Notes: generated by a model from the sequence alone, not told the origin. DNA of 64,000 nucleotides from Nonlabens ulvanivorans (GCF_000732625.1 NZ_JPJI01000032.1:1307180-1371179); one strand, 5' to 3'. Counted from the stretch's first letter, positions 40,240-50,487 are shown. A program made the numbers and translations.

Positions 40240-41571
40240 ATGCTCACAGCGTTTCAAGAACATCTACACGACCATTTTTATAACCTTAAAGAAAAGCGAT
40301 TATTAATAGCCATTAGTGGTGGATTAGACAGTGTGGTACTGACACATTTACTATCTATTCTTGGTTATGATATAGCTCTTGCGCATTGCAATTTTCATCT
40401 TAGAAGCACAGAAAGCGATCAAGATGAACAATTTGTAAAACAACTAGCAGACGGTTTGAAAATTGATTGTCATGTTGCTCAATTTGATACACTAGACTAT
40501 GCTCGTAAACGTAGTGTTTCTACTCAAATGGCTGCTAGAGAATTGCGATATAATTATTTTGATGATTTATGTGATAATCAAAACTATGATTATTTACTTA
40601 CCGCTCATCACTTAGATGATCAGATTGAAACCTTTTTTATCAATCTTAATCGTGGCGCAGGTTTGAATGGCTTGCAAGGCATTCCACAATCTAATGGACG
40701 CGTTATAAGACCGTTATTACCTTTCTCTAGAGAACAGATTAAGAATTATGCCATTGATTCTCAGATTTCATGGCGAGAAGACTCTAGCAACAGTAGTAAT
40801 AAATATCAGCGTAATCACTTACGTAACAATATTTTACCTTTATTGCATGATGCTTTACCTTCTTTGAAGTCGCATTTTGCGCAAACCCTAGTATATTTAA
40901 AAGGCTCTCAGGACTTAGTAGATGATGCAGTGTCACGCTTTCGCGAAAGCGTAATTAATACGACACCTACTGGCATCAACATTAATGTTAGTCAACTTAA
41001 AACATTCAGTAATCCTCAGGCTTATTTATATGAAATTGTAAAGGCATATGGGTTTTATAACATGAAAGATGTTATGAATATAATTAATGGGCAGTCCGGT
41101 AAAAGAATTGAATCAGATCAATTTGTCATATTTAAGGATAGGGAACGAGTTGTTATTGAAGAGCTAAGATTATTAAGACCGATAGAATTAACTATTGATG
41201 ATAAATCTGTTCAGTATCGTTTTTATGATTCAACCATCGATATAGAAGAGGTAAATGTGGTAGATGGTTTAAGTTATGTGAAAGAAAATCATGATAAAAA
41301 TGTTCTGTTCTTAGATGCGGCGCTAGTAGATTACCCACTAAAATTACGTAGTTGGATAATTGGAGATCGCATTAAACCATTGGGCATGAAGGGAAGTAAA
41401 TTAGTAAGTGATGTATTAACTGATAGCAAAGTTTCTTTCATAGCTAAAGAAAAAATAGTAGTATTGACATGGGAAGATGAAATACTATGGATTGTAGGAA
41501 TACGTTCTAGTAGACATGGTAAAGTAACTTCTTTAACTAACCGATTATTAAAAATAACTTATAAAATATGA
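40240..41571 (+). CDS. tilS: tRNA(Ile)-lysidine synthetase
   Basis: TilS puts lysidine at C34 of the CAU-anticodon tRNA-Ile, letting it read AUA and not AUG. The PP-loop SGGLDS is at residues 26-31, and LTAHHLDDQIETFFINL is the second catalytic block. The RGAGLNGLQGIP segment and the C-terminal domain (about 370-443) complete a full-length 443-residue enzyme. It overlaps dsbD by four bases (ATGA). A palindrome copy at 40936 encodes RFRES in the middle helical linker. Confidence 0.95.
   Translation: MLTAFQEHLHDHFYNLKEKRLLIAISGGLDSVVLTHLLSILGYDIALAHCNFHLRSTESDQDEQFVKQLADGLKIDCHVAQFDTLDYARKRSVSTQMAARELRYNYFDDLCDNQNYDYLLTAHHLDDQIETFFINLNRGAGLNGLQGIPQSNGRVIRPLLPFSREQIKNYAIDSQISWREDSSNSSNKYQRNHLRNNILPLLHDALPSLKSHFAQTLVYLKGSQDLVDDAVSRFRESVINTTPTGININVSQLKTFSNPQAYLYEIVKAYGFYNMKDVMNIINGQSGKRIESDQFVIFKDRERVVIEELRLLRPIELTIDDKSVQYRFYDSTIDIEEVNVVDGLSYVKENHDKNVLFLDAALVDYPLKLRSWIIGDRIKPLGMKGSKLVSDVLTDSKVSFIAKEKIVVLTWEDEILWIVGIRSSRHGKVTSLTNRLLKITYKI
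40936..40951. repeat. 16-bp interspersed palindrome, copy 10
   Basis: Exact copy within tilS, read as RFRES. Confidence 0.9.
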
Positions 41572-43604
41572 GAAAGCTCTTTATAGCTTTAACAGCACTC
41601 ATCAGTCTTCAACTTACAGCCCAAGTTGAAGACCCTACTGACTGGACTACCAGCGTTGAAAAGATTTCTGATACAGAATACATTTTAATCACAGAAGCTA
41701 ATATAGAGCCAGGTTGGCATGTCTATTCTCAGGCTAAAGGTGAGAAAGATGAAGGTCCTGTGGCTACAGAGTTTAATTTTTTTGGTACAGAAGATTTTGA
41801 ACTTGTCGGAATCAATAAAGAAACAGGAACTTATGCTGAGTATGTGGAAATTTGGGGAATGGATGTGTATCAATTTGCTAATTTTGCCAGATTTGAGCAA
41901 AAAATTGTTTTAAACAATCCTGACATAAAATATATTGCTGTTGAGGCCTATTTTATGGTATGTGATGATACACAATGCCTGCCACCATCACCAGAGTCTT
42001 TAATCTTTAAACTCGATGAAAACGTAGATGTGGTTCCAGATGATATTATCAATGCTTTCTATGATGCAGGTGAAGAGCCGATAAAGGCAACTGGTCCAGA
42101 AGCGGGTTCTATAAAAAAAAAAGGAGATAAGCACGAGAAGAAAGATTTAGATAGTGATGAAGGTGACGAAGAAGATAATAAGAGTCTATGGACCATTTTC
42201 TTGGGATGTCTTATAGCTGGTATATTGACACTTGCGACGCCATGTGTTTTTCCTATGATCCCTATGACGGTATCATTCTTTACAAAACAAGCTGGTGGTA
42301 AATTACAAGGTATTCTTTATGGAGTTTTTATCTTATTAATTTACGTATTATTCAGTCTCCCGTTCCACTTATTTGAATCGGTATCGCCAGATATTTTCAA
42401 TGAGTTCAGTACTAATCCATGGTTGAACATCTTCTTCTTTGTGGTGTTCATCATATTTGCGATAAGCTTTTTTGGTGCTTTTGAAATCACCATGCCTAAT
42501 TCATTAATTAATAAAGTAGATAAAGCATCTAATGTTGGTGGACTCATCGGTGTCTTTTTTATGGCGCTTACTTTAGTTCTAGTTTCTTTTTCATGTACTG
42601 GACCAGTAATAGGAGCAGTACTAGGTAGTGTGCTATCTACTGATGGTGGAGCGACTGCATTAACGGCTGGAATGGCTGGATTTGGTTTTGGTCTGGGAAT
42701 ACCGTTTGCGTTATTTGCTATTTTCCCTAGTTGGATGAATTCGCTGCCTAAGTCAGGTGGATGGTTGAATACGGTAAAAGTGTTTTTAGGATTTTTAGAA
42801 TTAGCTTTTGCATTTAAATTTCTTTCTAATGCAGACTTAGTGATGCAATGGCACTGGATTGAAAGAGAAATTTTTATCGCTATTTGGGTAGCTGTATTTG
42901 GTGCACTAGCACTTTATTTATTTGGTAAAATTAAATTGCCTCACGATGGACCAGATCAAAATATTTCTGTAGGTCGTATGTTGCTAGGTTTATGTTCTTT
43001 AGTGTTTTCATTATATCTATTGCCAGGTATATGGGGTGCTCCATTGAAGTTAATTAGTGGTTTCCCGCCACCATCGACATATAGTGAGTCACCTTATGGG
43101 GTAGGTTATAAAAAAGCCAGTGGAGCTACTGCAGCAGTAGAATTGCCAGAACATGCACATTTTGCAGTACATGATATTGTGGCGTTTGATGATTATGAAG
43201 AAGGATTAGCTTATGCTAAAAAAGTAAAAAAGCCAGTATTAATTGACTTTACAGGATGGGCATGTGTTAATTGTCGAAAAATGGAGGAAAGAGTATGGGC
43301 AGAACCTCAAATATTAAGCATTCTTAAAAGAGATATTGTTTTGGTGTCATTATATGTGGATGAGAAGAAAGCACTGCCTAAAGAAGATCAATATACCTCT
43401 GAAGTGACACAAAAGCGTATACGCAGTGTAGGTAATAAATGGAGTGATTTACAGATTAGTAAATATCAAGTAAATGCACAGCCTTACTATGCACTTGTAG
43501 ATGAGAATGGTAACGACCTTAAAGGAGTAGAACAGATTGGGTATACTCCAGATGTGGACGTATATGAACAATGGTTAAAAGAAGGAGTTAAGAAATATAA
43601 ATAG
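41568..43604 (+). CDS. Thiol:disulfide interchange protein, DsbD family
   Basis: It passes electrons from cytosolic thioredoxin across the inner membrane to periplasmic proteins. The signal peptide is followed by an N-terminal DsbD-alpha-like domain with the Cys pair in VCDDTQC (about 128-134). The membrane domain has C226 in TPCVFPM and C343 in SCTGP. A C-terminal thioredoxin domain carries C566-V-N-C569 in GWACVNCRK. The Glu/Lys-rich linker at about 180-208 is long. The 678-residue protein is slightly larger than E. coli DsbD. It overlaps tilS, and a terminator follows. Confidence 0.92.
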   Translation: MRKLFIALTALISLQLTAQVEDPTDWTTSVEKISDTEYILITEANIEPGWHVYSQAKGEKDEGPVATEFNFFGTEDFELVGINKETGTYAEYVEIWGMDVYQFANFARFEQKIVLNNPDIKYIAVEAYFMVCDDTQCLPPSPESLIFKLDENVDVVPDDIINAFYDAGEEPIKATGPEAGSIKKKGDKHEKKDLDSDEGDEEDNKSLWTIFLGCLIAGILTLATPCVFPMIPMTVSFFTKQAGGKLQGILYGVFILLIYVLFSLPFHLFESVSPDIFNEFSTNPWLNIFFFVVFIIFAISFFGAFEITMPNSLINKVDKASNVGGLIGVFFMALTLVLVSFSCTGPVIGAVLGSVLSTDGGATALTAGMAGFGFGLGIPFALFAIFPSWMNSLPKSGGWLNTVKVFLGFLELAFAFKFLSNADLVMQWHWIEREIFIAIWVAVFGALALYLFGKIKLPHDGPDQNISVGRMLLGLCSLVFSLYLLPGIWGAPLKLISGFPPPSTYSESPYGVGYKKASGATAAVELPEHAHFAVHDIVAFDDYEEGLAYAKKVKKPVLIDFTGWACVNCRKMEERVWAEPQILSILKRDIVLVSLYVDEKKALPKEDQYTSEVTQKRIRSVGNKWSDLQISKYQVNAQPYYALVDENGNDLKGVEQIGYTPDVDVYEQWLKEGVKKYK

Positions 43605-43629
43605 ATAGATTTACTTATCTATAATTTAT

Positions 43630-43659
43630 AAAAAAAAGCGGCTGTAAGTCGCTTTTTTT
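43630..43659 (+). terminator. Terminator after the DsbD gene
   Basis: AAAAAAGCGGC, loop TGTAA, GTCGCTTTTTTT: a short stem with one G-T pair and a long T-run. Confidence 0.7.
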
Positions 43660-43669
43660 ATGTTTTGAA

Positions 43670-43712
43670 TTAGCCATTAGCCATTAGCCATTAGCCATTA
43701 GCCATTAGCCAT
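43670..43712. repeat. Heptamer tandem repeat TTAGCCA x6
   Basis: Six uninterrupted copies of TTAGCCA plus one extra T in the non-coding interval 43605-44008. There is no open reading frame across it and it lies between two terminators. Confidence 0.9.
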
Positions 43713-43957
43713 TCAAATCTTTAGAGAGTTATTTATTAATAAGAATAAGGTAAGCTTATCGGTTTTATGTTTTAGAGCTTCATTATAATTAGGATATTAT
43801 GTTGAGTATCGTAGAGTGTATAAGTAGATTAAATGGAGTCTAAGTTTAGAATGATCAATTTTATTATTTAAAATCGTTAAGGAACGATTAGGTTCTCTTT
43901 TCAGTATTGAGATCTACTGATGATTATAATTTTAACGCATAAAAATTTAAGCATAAA
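43713..43957. other. AT-rich non-coding stretch
   Basis: No coding frame or known RNA is seen. One small hairpin, AATCGTT-AAGG-AACGATT at 43872-43889, is the only structure I can point to. Confidence 0.5.
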
Positions 43958-43984
43958 AAAAGGGTCGCAAATTGCGACCCTTTT
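43958..43984 (-). terminator. Terminator for ompA
   Basis: AAAAGGGTCGC / GCGACCCTTTT around a small AAATT loop, 24 bases beyond the ompA stop on the minus strand. Confidence 0.8.
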
Positions 43985-44008
43985 CAATATGCAAAAAAAA
44001 GATAGTAA

Positions 44009-45295
44009 TTAGTTAACTCTGAAAGTAACTCTTCTTACTAGTTGTCTTGCTTCAGAAGAATTCTTGTCAACAGAAGCATCTTCACCATTACCGTTGTGAG
44101 ATAATCTAGAAGCATCAACGCCAGAAGCTACAAGTACATCGTGTACCATCTTAGCACGACGCTCAGATAAGTTTTTATTGTAAGCTGGGCTTCCTAATTC
44201 ATCAGCATAACCTGTTAAAGTTGCAGTAGCACTTGGGTTATCCTTCATGTAAGTTACTAGAGTATTGATAGCACCTAAAGAATAAAGAGCAGGCTTAGTA
44301 CTATTGAACTGAAAGTATACGTTAACATACCCTTCGTTAATCAATTTCTTGATGATACCTTTGTCAGACATTCCGTTAGCACCATTAGCACCAGGCTTCA
44401 TGTTAGCTAAGTCAGCTTTAGAAGCATAACGACCATCAAGAGCGCTTTCCATATCATCCGGAATACTATTGTTGTTTAAGTCAATAGCTCTACCTTTATT
44501 ATCTACACGTACACCACTTTCAGTTGTGTTGTCTCTGTCTATATAATTTGGCACACCATCTTTGTCATCATCAGCATAATCTGTTGCCATTTTTTCAACA
44601 TCAGCAGTAAGATTGTCAATTTTCTCTTCTACATCATAAGTGTACCAGTCAGAGTGAATATCACCATTACCTAAATAGATATTTAAACCTACAGAAGCAT
44701 TAACTAACATACCATCAAATCCTCTTGTGCTTGCTCTACCTAAACCATCAAAAGTTATATCTTGTCTTACGTGACCTAAAACAGATAAATCTCCAAATAA
44801 AGCTACACTATTACTTAATCTGATTTGTGGCGTAATTCCAGCTTGGAAATTCAACATCCAGTCGTCACCAGTTTCAACTGGATCAGTTCCTTTTAGATTA
44901 GAAACACCCATACCACCATGTAAAAGAAGACCTAGTCTGTCATGTAGTTTATGTAAACCTACTATGTGACCTGCATTTACTACTCCTTCTAGGGTTACTC
45001 TGTAGTATCTAGAGTCGAAATCGCGACTATCTTTGTCACTAGAAAAATTGTTGTATCCAAAATCAGCATTAAAACCAAATTTGTCGTTGACCATATATCT
45101 AACACCAAGGTCCGCTTGAAATAGTGATGGTGTGTTGGTGTATGCACCAGAACTAACTGGACGTACAGGTTTAGTTACACCAGCGCCCACATCGATAGAC
45201 CATTTGTTGTAATCAGATTTTACTTCTTCCGTATCAGTTTGTGCAAAACCTATAAGGCCACACAAAGCAAATGATAATGTAATAATTTTTTTCAT
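44009..45295 (-). CDS. OmpA family outer-membrane protein
   Basis: This likely abundant outer-membrane protein links membrane to peptidoglycan. The signal peptide is MKKIITLSFALCGLIGFAQ. An N-terminal beta-barrel (about 25-225) follows, then a calcium-binding linker with YADDDKDGVPNYID and a second NNNSIPDDME. The C-terminal OmpA peptidoglycan-binding domain (about 310-428) has FQFNSTKPAL and LTGYADELGSPAYNKNLSE. Its Asp and Arg for diaminopimelate binding (YAD, RRA) are present. The 428-residue start at 45295 is chosen over the upstream frame opening at 45379 because of the signal peptide and promoter. Confidence 0.93.
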   Translation of the reverse strand: MKKIITLSFALCGLIGFAQTDTEEVKSDYNKWSIDVGAGVTKPVRPVSSGAYTNTPSLFQADLGVRYMVNDKFGFNADFGYNNFSSDKDSRDFDSRYYRVTLEGVVNAGHIVGLHKLHDRLGLLLHGGMGVSNLKGTDPVETGDDWMLNFQAGITPQIRLSNSVALFGDLSVLGHVRQDITFDGLGRASTRGFDGMLVNASVGLNIYLGNGDIHSDWYTYDVEEKIDNLTADVEKMATDYADDDKDGVPNYIDRDNTTESGVRVDNKGRAIDLNNNSIPDDMESALDGRYASKADLANMKPGANGANGMSDKGIIKKLINEGYVNVYFQFNSTKPALYSLGAINTLVTYMKDNPSATATLTGYADELGSPAYNKNLSERRAKMVHDVLVASGVDASRLSHNGNGEDASVDKNSSEARQLVRRVTFRVN

Positions 45296-45320
45296 AAGAT
45301 TTATTCTTGCTTTCAACTTG

Positions 45321-45328
45321 CAAATATA
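45321..45328 (-). promoter_or_regulatory. ompA promoter -7 box
   Basis: The minus strand reads TATATTTG with TTG 16 bases upstream. The leader is about 22 bases. It looks like a strong promoter. Confidence 0.6.
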
Positions 45329-45479
45329 AAAATATTGTACTTGACAACTAGTAATTTTTAGTTTTTTTAACCTATTCATTTGAAAATCGTATATATAATT
45401 TTATTTCGTTTGATTAGATTATTTAATTTTGTTAAACTATAGTTCACTCTTAGAAGAAAATCGAACAAGTAAATATTAC

Positions 45480-45487
45480 TACATTTG
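45480..45487 (+). promoter_or_regulatory. Candidate promoter of the polysaccharide locus
   Basis: TACATTTG, 56 bases before the TTG start of the first locus gene. It is the only clear TAnnTTTG box before this run, so it may drive the start of the locus. Confidence 0.45.
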
Positions 45488-45543
45488 CATTTTATTTGGG
45501 TATTATCATCTCAATAATTTTGTAACTATTTAAGATAAACTAA

Positions 45544-46518
45544 TTGACAAAAAACACTAAGATATTAATCACTGGTGCAGCCGGTTTTATAGGCAGTAAT
45601 TTAAGTGAATATTTTGTTGGTTCTGGGTATGACGTCATCGGATTGGATAACTTATCTACGGGTCATTTAAGTAATATCTCTCACTTACAAGAAAAGGATA
45701 ACTTTCATTTCGTGGAAGGTGATATTAGAGATGTTGAAACTTGTAGCTCAGCAGTAATTGGTTGTGACTATGTACTTCATCAAGCGGCATTAGGTAGTGT
45801 TCCTCGTTCTATAAAAGACCCTATTACCTCGAATGATGTTAATGTAGGAGGTTTTTTAAACATGTTGATAGCATGTAAAGATGCAGGCGTGAAAAAGATG
45901 GTCTATGCAGCGAGTTCTTCTACTTATGGTGATTCCAAAGCATTACCTAAAGTTGAAGAGCATATTGGGAAACCATTGTCTCCTTACGCGATAACTAAAT
46001 ATGTGAATGAATTGTATGCTGATGTTTTTTATAAAACTTATGGCTTAAATACAATAGGTTTACGTTATTTCAATGTGTTTGGTCGTAAACAAGACCCTAA
46101 TGGAGCTTATGCTGCTGTTATACCGTTGTTTACAAAACAATTAATGAACAAACAATCGCCGACTATTAATGGTGATGGAACTTATTCAAGAGATTTTACC
46201 TATATAGATAACGTCATTCAGGCTAATGAAAAAGCGATGCTTACAGACCATCCTGAAGCTGTAAATACCGTTTTTAATGTAGCTTATGGTGATCGTACGG
46301 ATTTAAATCTTTTATTAGATTTATTAAAACAATCATTGTCTAAATATGATCCTGAAATTTTAAATGTAGATACGATTTACGGACCGCTTAGAGCAGGTGA
46401 TGTACCTCATTCTTTAGCTTCAATTGATAAAGCAAAACGCCTCCTAACTTATAATCCGCAGTTTGATCTCAAAGCTGGTCTTGATGAAGCTGTAGATTGG
46501 TATTGGTCTAATTTATAA
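45544..46518 (+). CDS. NAD-dependent UDP-HexNAc 4-epimerase-like protein
   Basis: Extended short-chain dehydrogenase of 324 residues. It has the NAD motif TGAAGFIGSNL at about 9-19 and the catalytic Tyr-x3-Lys in YAITKYVNEL. The C-terminal NGDGTYSRDFTYIDNV marks the sugar-epimerase group that includes WbpP and TviC, which interconvert UDP-GlcNAc/UDP-GalNAc or their uronates. The TTG start is forced, since the codon just before it is TAA. It heads a gene trio with two sugar dehydrogenases, consistent with making UDP-HexNAc uronic acid. The exact substrate cannot be read from sequence. Confidence 0.85.
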   Translation: MTKNTKILITGAAGFIGSNLSEYFVGSGYDVIGLDNLSTGHLSNISHLQEKDNFHFVEGDIRDVETCSSAVIGCDYVLHQAALGSVPRSIKDPITSNDVNVGGFLNMLIACKDAGVKKMVYAASSSTYGDSKALPKVEEHIGKPLSPYAITKYVNELYADVFYKTYGLNTIGLRYFNVFGRKQDPNGAYAAVIPLFTKQLMNKQSPTINGDGTYSRDFTYIDNVIQANEKAMLTDHPEAVNTVFNVAYGDRTDLNLLLDLLKQSLSKYDPEILNVDTIYGPLRAGDVPHSLASIDKAKRLLTYNPQFDLKAGLDEAVDWYWSNL

Positions 46519-46528
46519 GAAATAATAA

Positions 46529-46544
46529 CGCTTTCGCGAAAGCT
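46529..46544. repeat. 16-bp interspersed palindrome, copy 11 (one mismatch)
   Basis: CGCTTTCGCGAAAGCT, last base changed, between the epimerase and dehydrogenase genes. Confidence 0.85.
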
Positions 46545-46571
46545 TAATAACACTGACAATCTTCATCAAAT

Positions 46572-47849
46572 ATGAATAAGAAAATAACAATAATAGGTTT
46601 AGGTTATGTAGGTTTGCCGCTTGCACGACTATTTGCTACTAAATATAATGTAGTTGGTTTTGATATAAATAAATCACGAGTAGAAGAATTAAACACTGGT
46701 GTAGATAGCACTTTAGAGGTGGAGAATGACGTGTTAACTGCCGTATTGAAGACCTCTCAAAATGATGATGCTGGTTTATATTGCACTACTGAAAGTGAAG
46801 ATATAGCAGACTCTAATGTTTACATAGTAACGGTACCTACACCAGTTGATAAAAATAATCGCCCTATTCTGACTCCTTTATATAAAGCTAGTGAGACAGT
46901 CGGTAGGGTATTAAAAAAAGGAGATATAGTGGTCTATGAGTCCACTGTGTATCCCGGCGCTACTGAAGAAGAATGTGTTCCTGTTTTAGAAAAGATTAGT
47001 GGGCTTACTTTTAATAAGGATTTTTATGTAGGCTATTCACCTGAACGTATCAATCCAGGAGATAAAAAGCATACGGTTGAAAAAATTCTTAAAGTGACCT
47101 CAGGTAGTACTCTTGAAATAGGTAAAGTTGTAGATCAACTTTATAATGATGTGATTACTGCTGGAACTCATTTAGCGCCTACCATAAAAGTTGCTGAGGC
47201 AGCAAAGGTGATCGAAAATTCACAGCGCGATATTAATATTGCTTTTGTAAATGAACTTGCAAAAATTTTCAATAGACTAGAAATTAATACAAGCGATGTA
47301 CTCGCTGCGGCAAGCACAAAATGGAATTTTCTTCCTTTTTCCCCTGGCTTGGTAGGAGGACATTGTATAGGAGTTGATCCTTATTATTTAGCACAAAAGG
47401 CTCAAGAAGTAGGATATCACCCAGAAATTATACTGGCTGGTAGACGAATGAACGATGGGATGGGAAGTTATGTGGCTGGAGAGGTAGTTAAGTTGATGTT
47501 GTCAAAGGACATAACTGTTAAAAACTCAAACTTACTTATGTTAGGGATTACCTTTAAAGAAAACTGTCCTGATGTTAGAAATACTAAAGTTATTGATGTG
47601 GTGTCAAATTTAAAGGAATTTGGTATCAATGTGACCATATTTGATCCATTAGCAAATCCTGATGAAGTAGAACATGAGTATGGTGTGCGTAATCTAAGAG
47701 AGCTAGGTGATCAAAAATTTGATTCTGTTGTACTAGCTGTTTCTCATAAAGAATTTTTAGAATTAGATTTAAAATCTATTTCAGCAGATAAGGTAGCAAT
47801 CTATGATGTGAAAGGAGTTCTTGGAGATAAAGCTGATAAAAGATTGTAA
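46572..47849 (+). CDS. UDP-N-acetylhexosamine 6-dehydrogenase, WbpA/TviB type
   Basis: It oxidises C6 of a UDP-HexNAc to the uronic acid with two NAD. The 425 residues comprise the N-terminal Rossmann fold IIGLGYVGLPLARLF, the central helical domain with the catalytic region around SPGLVGGHCIGVDPYYL (catalytic Cys in GGHC), and a UDP-binding C-terminal domain. GHCIGVDPYYL is the version typical of UDP-HexNAc dehydrogenases rather than of UDP-glucose dehydrogenases. Its neighbours are the 4-epimerase upstream and ugd immediately downstream, whose ATG abuts its stop. Confidence 0.9.
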   Translation: MNKKITIIGLGYVGLPLARLFATKYNVVGFDINKSRVEELNTGVDSTLEVENDVLTAVLKTSQNDDAGLYCTTESEDIADSNVYIVTVPTPVDKNNRPILTPLYKASETVGRVLKKGDIVVYESTVYPGATEEECVPVLEKISGLTFNKDFYVGYSPERINPGDKKHTVEKILKVTSGSTLEIGKVVDQLYNDVITAGTHLAPTIKVAEAAKVIENSQRDINIAFVNELAKIFNRLEINTSDVLAAASTKWNFLPFSPGLVGGHCIGVDPYYLAQKAQEVGYHPEIILAGRRMNDGMGSYVAGEVVKLMLSKDITVKNSNLLMLGITFKENCPDVRNTKVIDVVSNLKEFGINVTIFDPLANPDEVEHEYGVRNLRELGDQKFDSVVLAVSHKEFLELDLKSISADKVAIYDVKGVLGDKADKRL

Positions 47850-49250
47850 ATGAAAGTGATAAAGAATATTTGCTGTATCGGAGCAGGGTATGTAGGTGGA
47901 CCTACAATGACCATGATTGCTGCAAAATGCCCACATATAGAAGTTAATGTAGTTGATATCAATTCTGAAAGAATTGCTGCTTGGAACGATATAAATGTCG
48001 ATAACATTCCTATATATGAACCTGGGTTATCTGAACTAGTAGCTGAAACTAGAGGGAGAAACTTGTTTTTTTCTACCGACGTAGATAAAGCTATACAAGC
48101 CGCAGATATGATTTTTATATCTGTTAATACACCTACTAAGACCTACGGAGTTGGTAAAGGTATGGCTGCAGATTTGAAGTATATCGAGTTATGTGCACGA
48201 CAGATTGCTGCGGTGGCTACCACTGATAAAATTATTGTGGAGAAATCTACCCTACCGGTACGTACAGCTGAGGCTTTAAAAAGGATCTTAGATAATACAG
48301 GAAATGGAGTGAATTATGAAATTTTATCTAATCCTGAATTTCTTGCTGAAGGGACTGCCGTATCTGATTTGTTAAATCCTGATAGGGTTTTAATCGGTGG
48401 TGAAGAGACTGAAAGCGGAAGGTTAGCACAACAAGCATTAGTTGATGTGTATGCTAATTGGGTGCCAAAAGATCGTATACTTACTACTAATGTTTGGTCT
48501 TCTGAGTTATCTAAGCTAACTGCAAATGCCTTTTTAGCGCAAAGAGTGAGTAGTATCAATGCAATTTCTGAATTATGTGAGGTTACTGAAGCAGATGTTG
48601 ATGAGGTTGCTCGAGCAATTGGAGCTGATAGCAGGATTGGTTCTAAATTCTTAAAAGCTTCTGTAGGCTTTGGTGGTTCTTGTTTCCAAAAAGATATTCT
48701 AAATTTAGTCTATATAGCACAATCCTATGGTCTTCATGAAGTAGCAGATTACTGGGAACAAGTAATTATCATGAACGATCATCAAAAAAGACGTTTTGCT
48801 AAGAAAATAGTAGAGACCTTATTCAATACGGTTTCTGGTAAAAAAATCGTGATTCTTGGTTGGGCATTTAAGAAGGATACAAACGATACAAGAGAGTCTG
48901 CTGCTATTTATGTAGTCGATTATCTTTTGAGTGAGCAGGCAGAGATAATAATATATGATCCTAAAGTAAGTGCTGAACGAATCTTTTCAGACCTTGAGTA
49001 TCTGAATACTAGAACTAATAAAGAAAATAGAGAGTTAGTAACTGTAGTTGAAAATCCTATGTTAGCTTTTGCAGATTCCCATGCAGCGGTAGTGTTAACA
49101 GAGTGGGATGAATTTAAGAGTTATGACTGGAAACAGATTTATGCAGCTATGCTTAAACCTGCTTTCTTATTTGATGGTAGAATGTTACTAAATCACAATC
49201 AACTTGTTGATATTGGATTTCAAACTTTTACTATTGGTAAAGGCCAATAA
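47850..49250 (+). CDS. ugd: UDP-glucose 6-dehydrogenase
   Basis: It makes UDP-glucuronate. At 466 residues it belongs to the long, animal-like UGDH clade: [15 protein letters not shown] at about 9-23, the [15 protein letters not shown] segment, and the catalytic [11 protein letters not shown] with its active-site Cys. It follows the HexNAc dehydrogenase with no gap, so this locus probably supplies two kinds of uronic acid. A 45-base gap then leads into the nonulosonate genes. Confidence 0.93.
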   Translation: MKVIKNICCIGAGYVGGPTMTMIAAKCPHIEVNVVDINSERIAAWNDINVDNIPIYEPGLSELVAETRGRNLFFSTDVDKAIQAADMIFISVNTPTKTYGVGKGMAADLKYIELCARQIAAVATTDKIIVEKSTLPVRTAEALKRILDNTGNGVNYEILSNPEFLAEGTAVSDLLNPDRVLIGGEETESGRLAQQALVDVYANWVPKDRILTTNVWSSELSKLTANAFLAQRVSSINAISELCEVTEADVDEVARAIGADSRIGSKFLKASVGFGGSCFQKDILNLVYIAQSYGLHEVADYWEQVIIMNDHQKRRFAKKIVETLFNTVSGKKIVILGWAFKKDTNDTRESAAIYVVDYLLSEQAEIIIYDPKVSAERIFSDLEYLNTRTNKENRELVTVVENPMLAFADSHAAVVLTEWDEFKSYDWKQIYAAMLKPAFLFDGRMLLNHNQLVDIGFQTFTIGKGQ

Positions 49251-49295
49251 ATAACGTTATAATTGCATTGTGCTATCAAATGAAACTTTAAACAA

Positions 49296-50483
49296 ATGAA
49301 TATTCTTAATTTAATAGGGCGTGATTATCTTCTTTTCGAAAAAGATATCAAGCGTAATGAAAACGTTTTATCTCAGAGAGTTAGATCTAGCTCATTTCTT
49401 GTTCTCGGTGGAGCAGGCTCTATAGGTCAAGCTGTTGTAAAAGAAATATTTAAAAGAGATCCGCAAAAACTACATGTAGTTGATATTAGTGAGAATAATC
49501 TAGTAGAGCTCGTAAGAGATATTAGAAGTTCTTATGGTTATATCGATGGTGATTTTCAGACTTTTGCTTTAGATATCGGGAGTTTGGAATATGATGCTTT
49601 CATAAATTCTGATGGCAAATATGATTACGTGTTAAATTTGAGTGCATTAAAGCACGTAAGGAGTGAAAAAGATCCTTTCACGCTCATGCGTATGATTGAT
49701 GTGAATATATTTAATACATACAAATCGATTCAACAATCAGTTCAAAAAGGTGTTAAAAAATACTTTTGCGTATCAACCGATAAAGCCGCTAACCCTGTAA
49801 ATATGATGGGTGCCTCTAAACGTATCATGGAGATGTTCATTATGAAGTCTAGTCAACAAATGAACATTTCCACAGCAAGATTTGCGAATGTTGCATTTTC
49901 TGACGGATCCTTATTGCACGGATTTAATAAAAGAATAGAAAAACTGCAACCAATTGTAGCACCTACAGATGTAACGCGATATTTCGTTGTACCTCAAGAA
50001 GCAGGAGAGTTATGTCTGATGTCCTGCTTGTTAGGAGAAAATCGTGATATTTTCTTTCCAAATCTTGATCATGGTTTAGATTTAATATCTTTTGCAGATA
50101 TAGCAGAAAATTATTTAAAGCAAAAAGGTTACGAGCCCCATATGTGTTCAACAGAACAAGAAGCTAGGGATTTAATGAACACGCTCCCTCAAAAAGGAAA
50201 ATGGCCATGTTACTTTACGGTTTCAGACACTACTGGAGAAAAAGCATTTGAAGAGTTTTATACAAATAATGAGACTATAGACCTTGACCGTTTTGAAAAT
50301 CTGGGTGTTATAAAAAATGAGTACATTCAAAATGATGATAAAATATCTCATTTTGAAGAGAAGATCAATGAAATGAAGAGCAATAGAGAATGGGAGAAAT
50401 TTGAAATTGTAGATTTATTCAAACAGACTTTACCAAACTTTAATCATGAAGAAAAAGGTAAGTTTCTAGATAGTAAAATGTAA
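49296..50483 (+). CDS. legB: NDP-GlcNAc 4,6-dehydratase (nonulosonate pathway)
   Basis: First committed step of a legionaminic-type pathway: it converts an NDP-GlcNAc to its 4-keto-6-deoxy form. SDR of the Polysacc_synt_2 group, 395 residues: LVLGGAGSIGQAV at about 36-48, LNLSALKHVRSEKDP, and the catalytic CVSTDKAANPVNMMGASK in which TDK replaces the usual TYK. The C-terminal GEKAFEEFYTNNE is typical of the group. It is four bases before legC. The gene symbol is by context with the following genes. A general UDP-GlcNAc dehydratase for another 6-deoxy sugar is possible. Confidence 0.82.
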   Translation: MNILNLIGRDYLLFEKDIKRNENVLSQRVRSSSFLVLGGAGSIGQAVVKEIFKRDPQKLHVVDISENNLVELVRDIRSSYGYIDGDFQTFALDIGSLEYDAFINSDGKYDYVLNLSALKHVRSEKDPFTLMRMIDVNIFNTYKSIQQSVQKGVKKYFCVSTDKAANPVNMMGASKRIMEMFIMKSSQQMNISTARFANVAFSDGSLLHGFNKRIEKLQPIVAPTDVTRYFVVPQEAGELCLMSCLLGENRDIFFPNLDHGLDLISFADIAENYLKQKGYEPHMCSTEQEARDLMNTLPQKGKWPCYFTVSDTTGEKAFEEFYTNNETIDLDRFENLGVIKNEYIQNDDKISHFEEKINEMKSNREWEKFEIVDLFKQTLPNFNHEEKGKFLDSKM

Positions 50484-50487
50484 TAAA

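Noticed and set aside
43670-43712. The heptamer array considered as a CRISPR
   Set aside because: Units are 7 bases with no spacers, and no cas genes are in the window.
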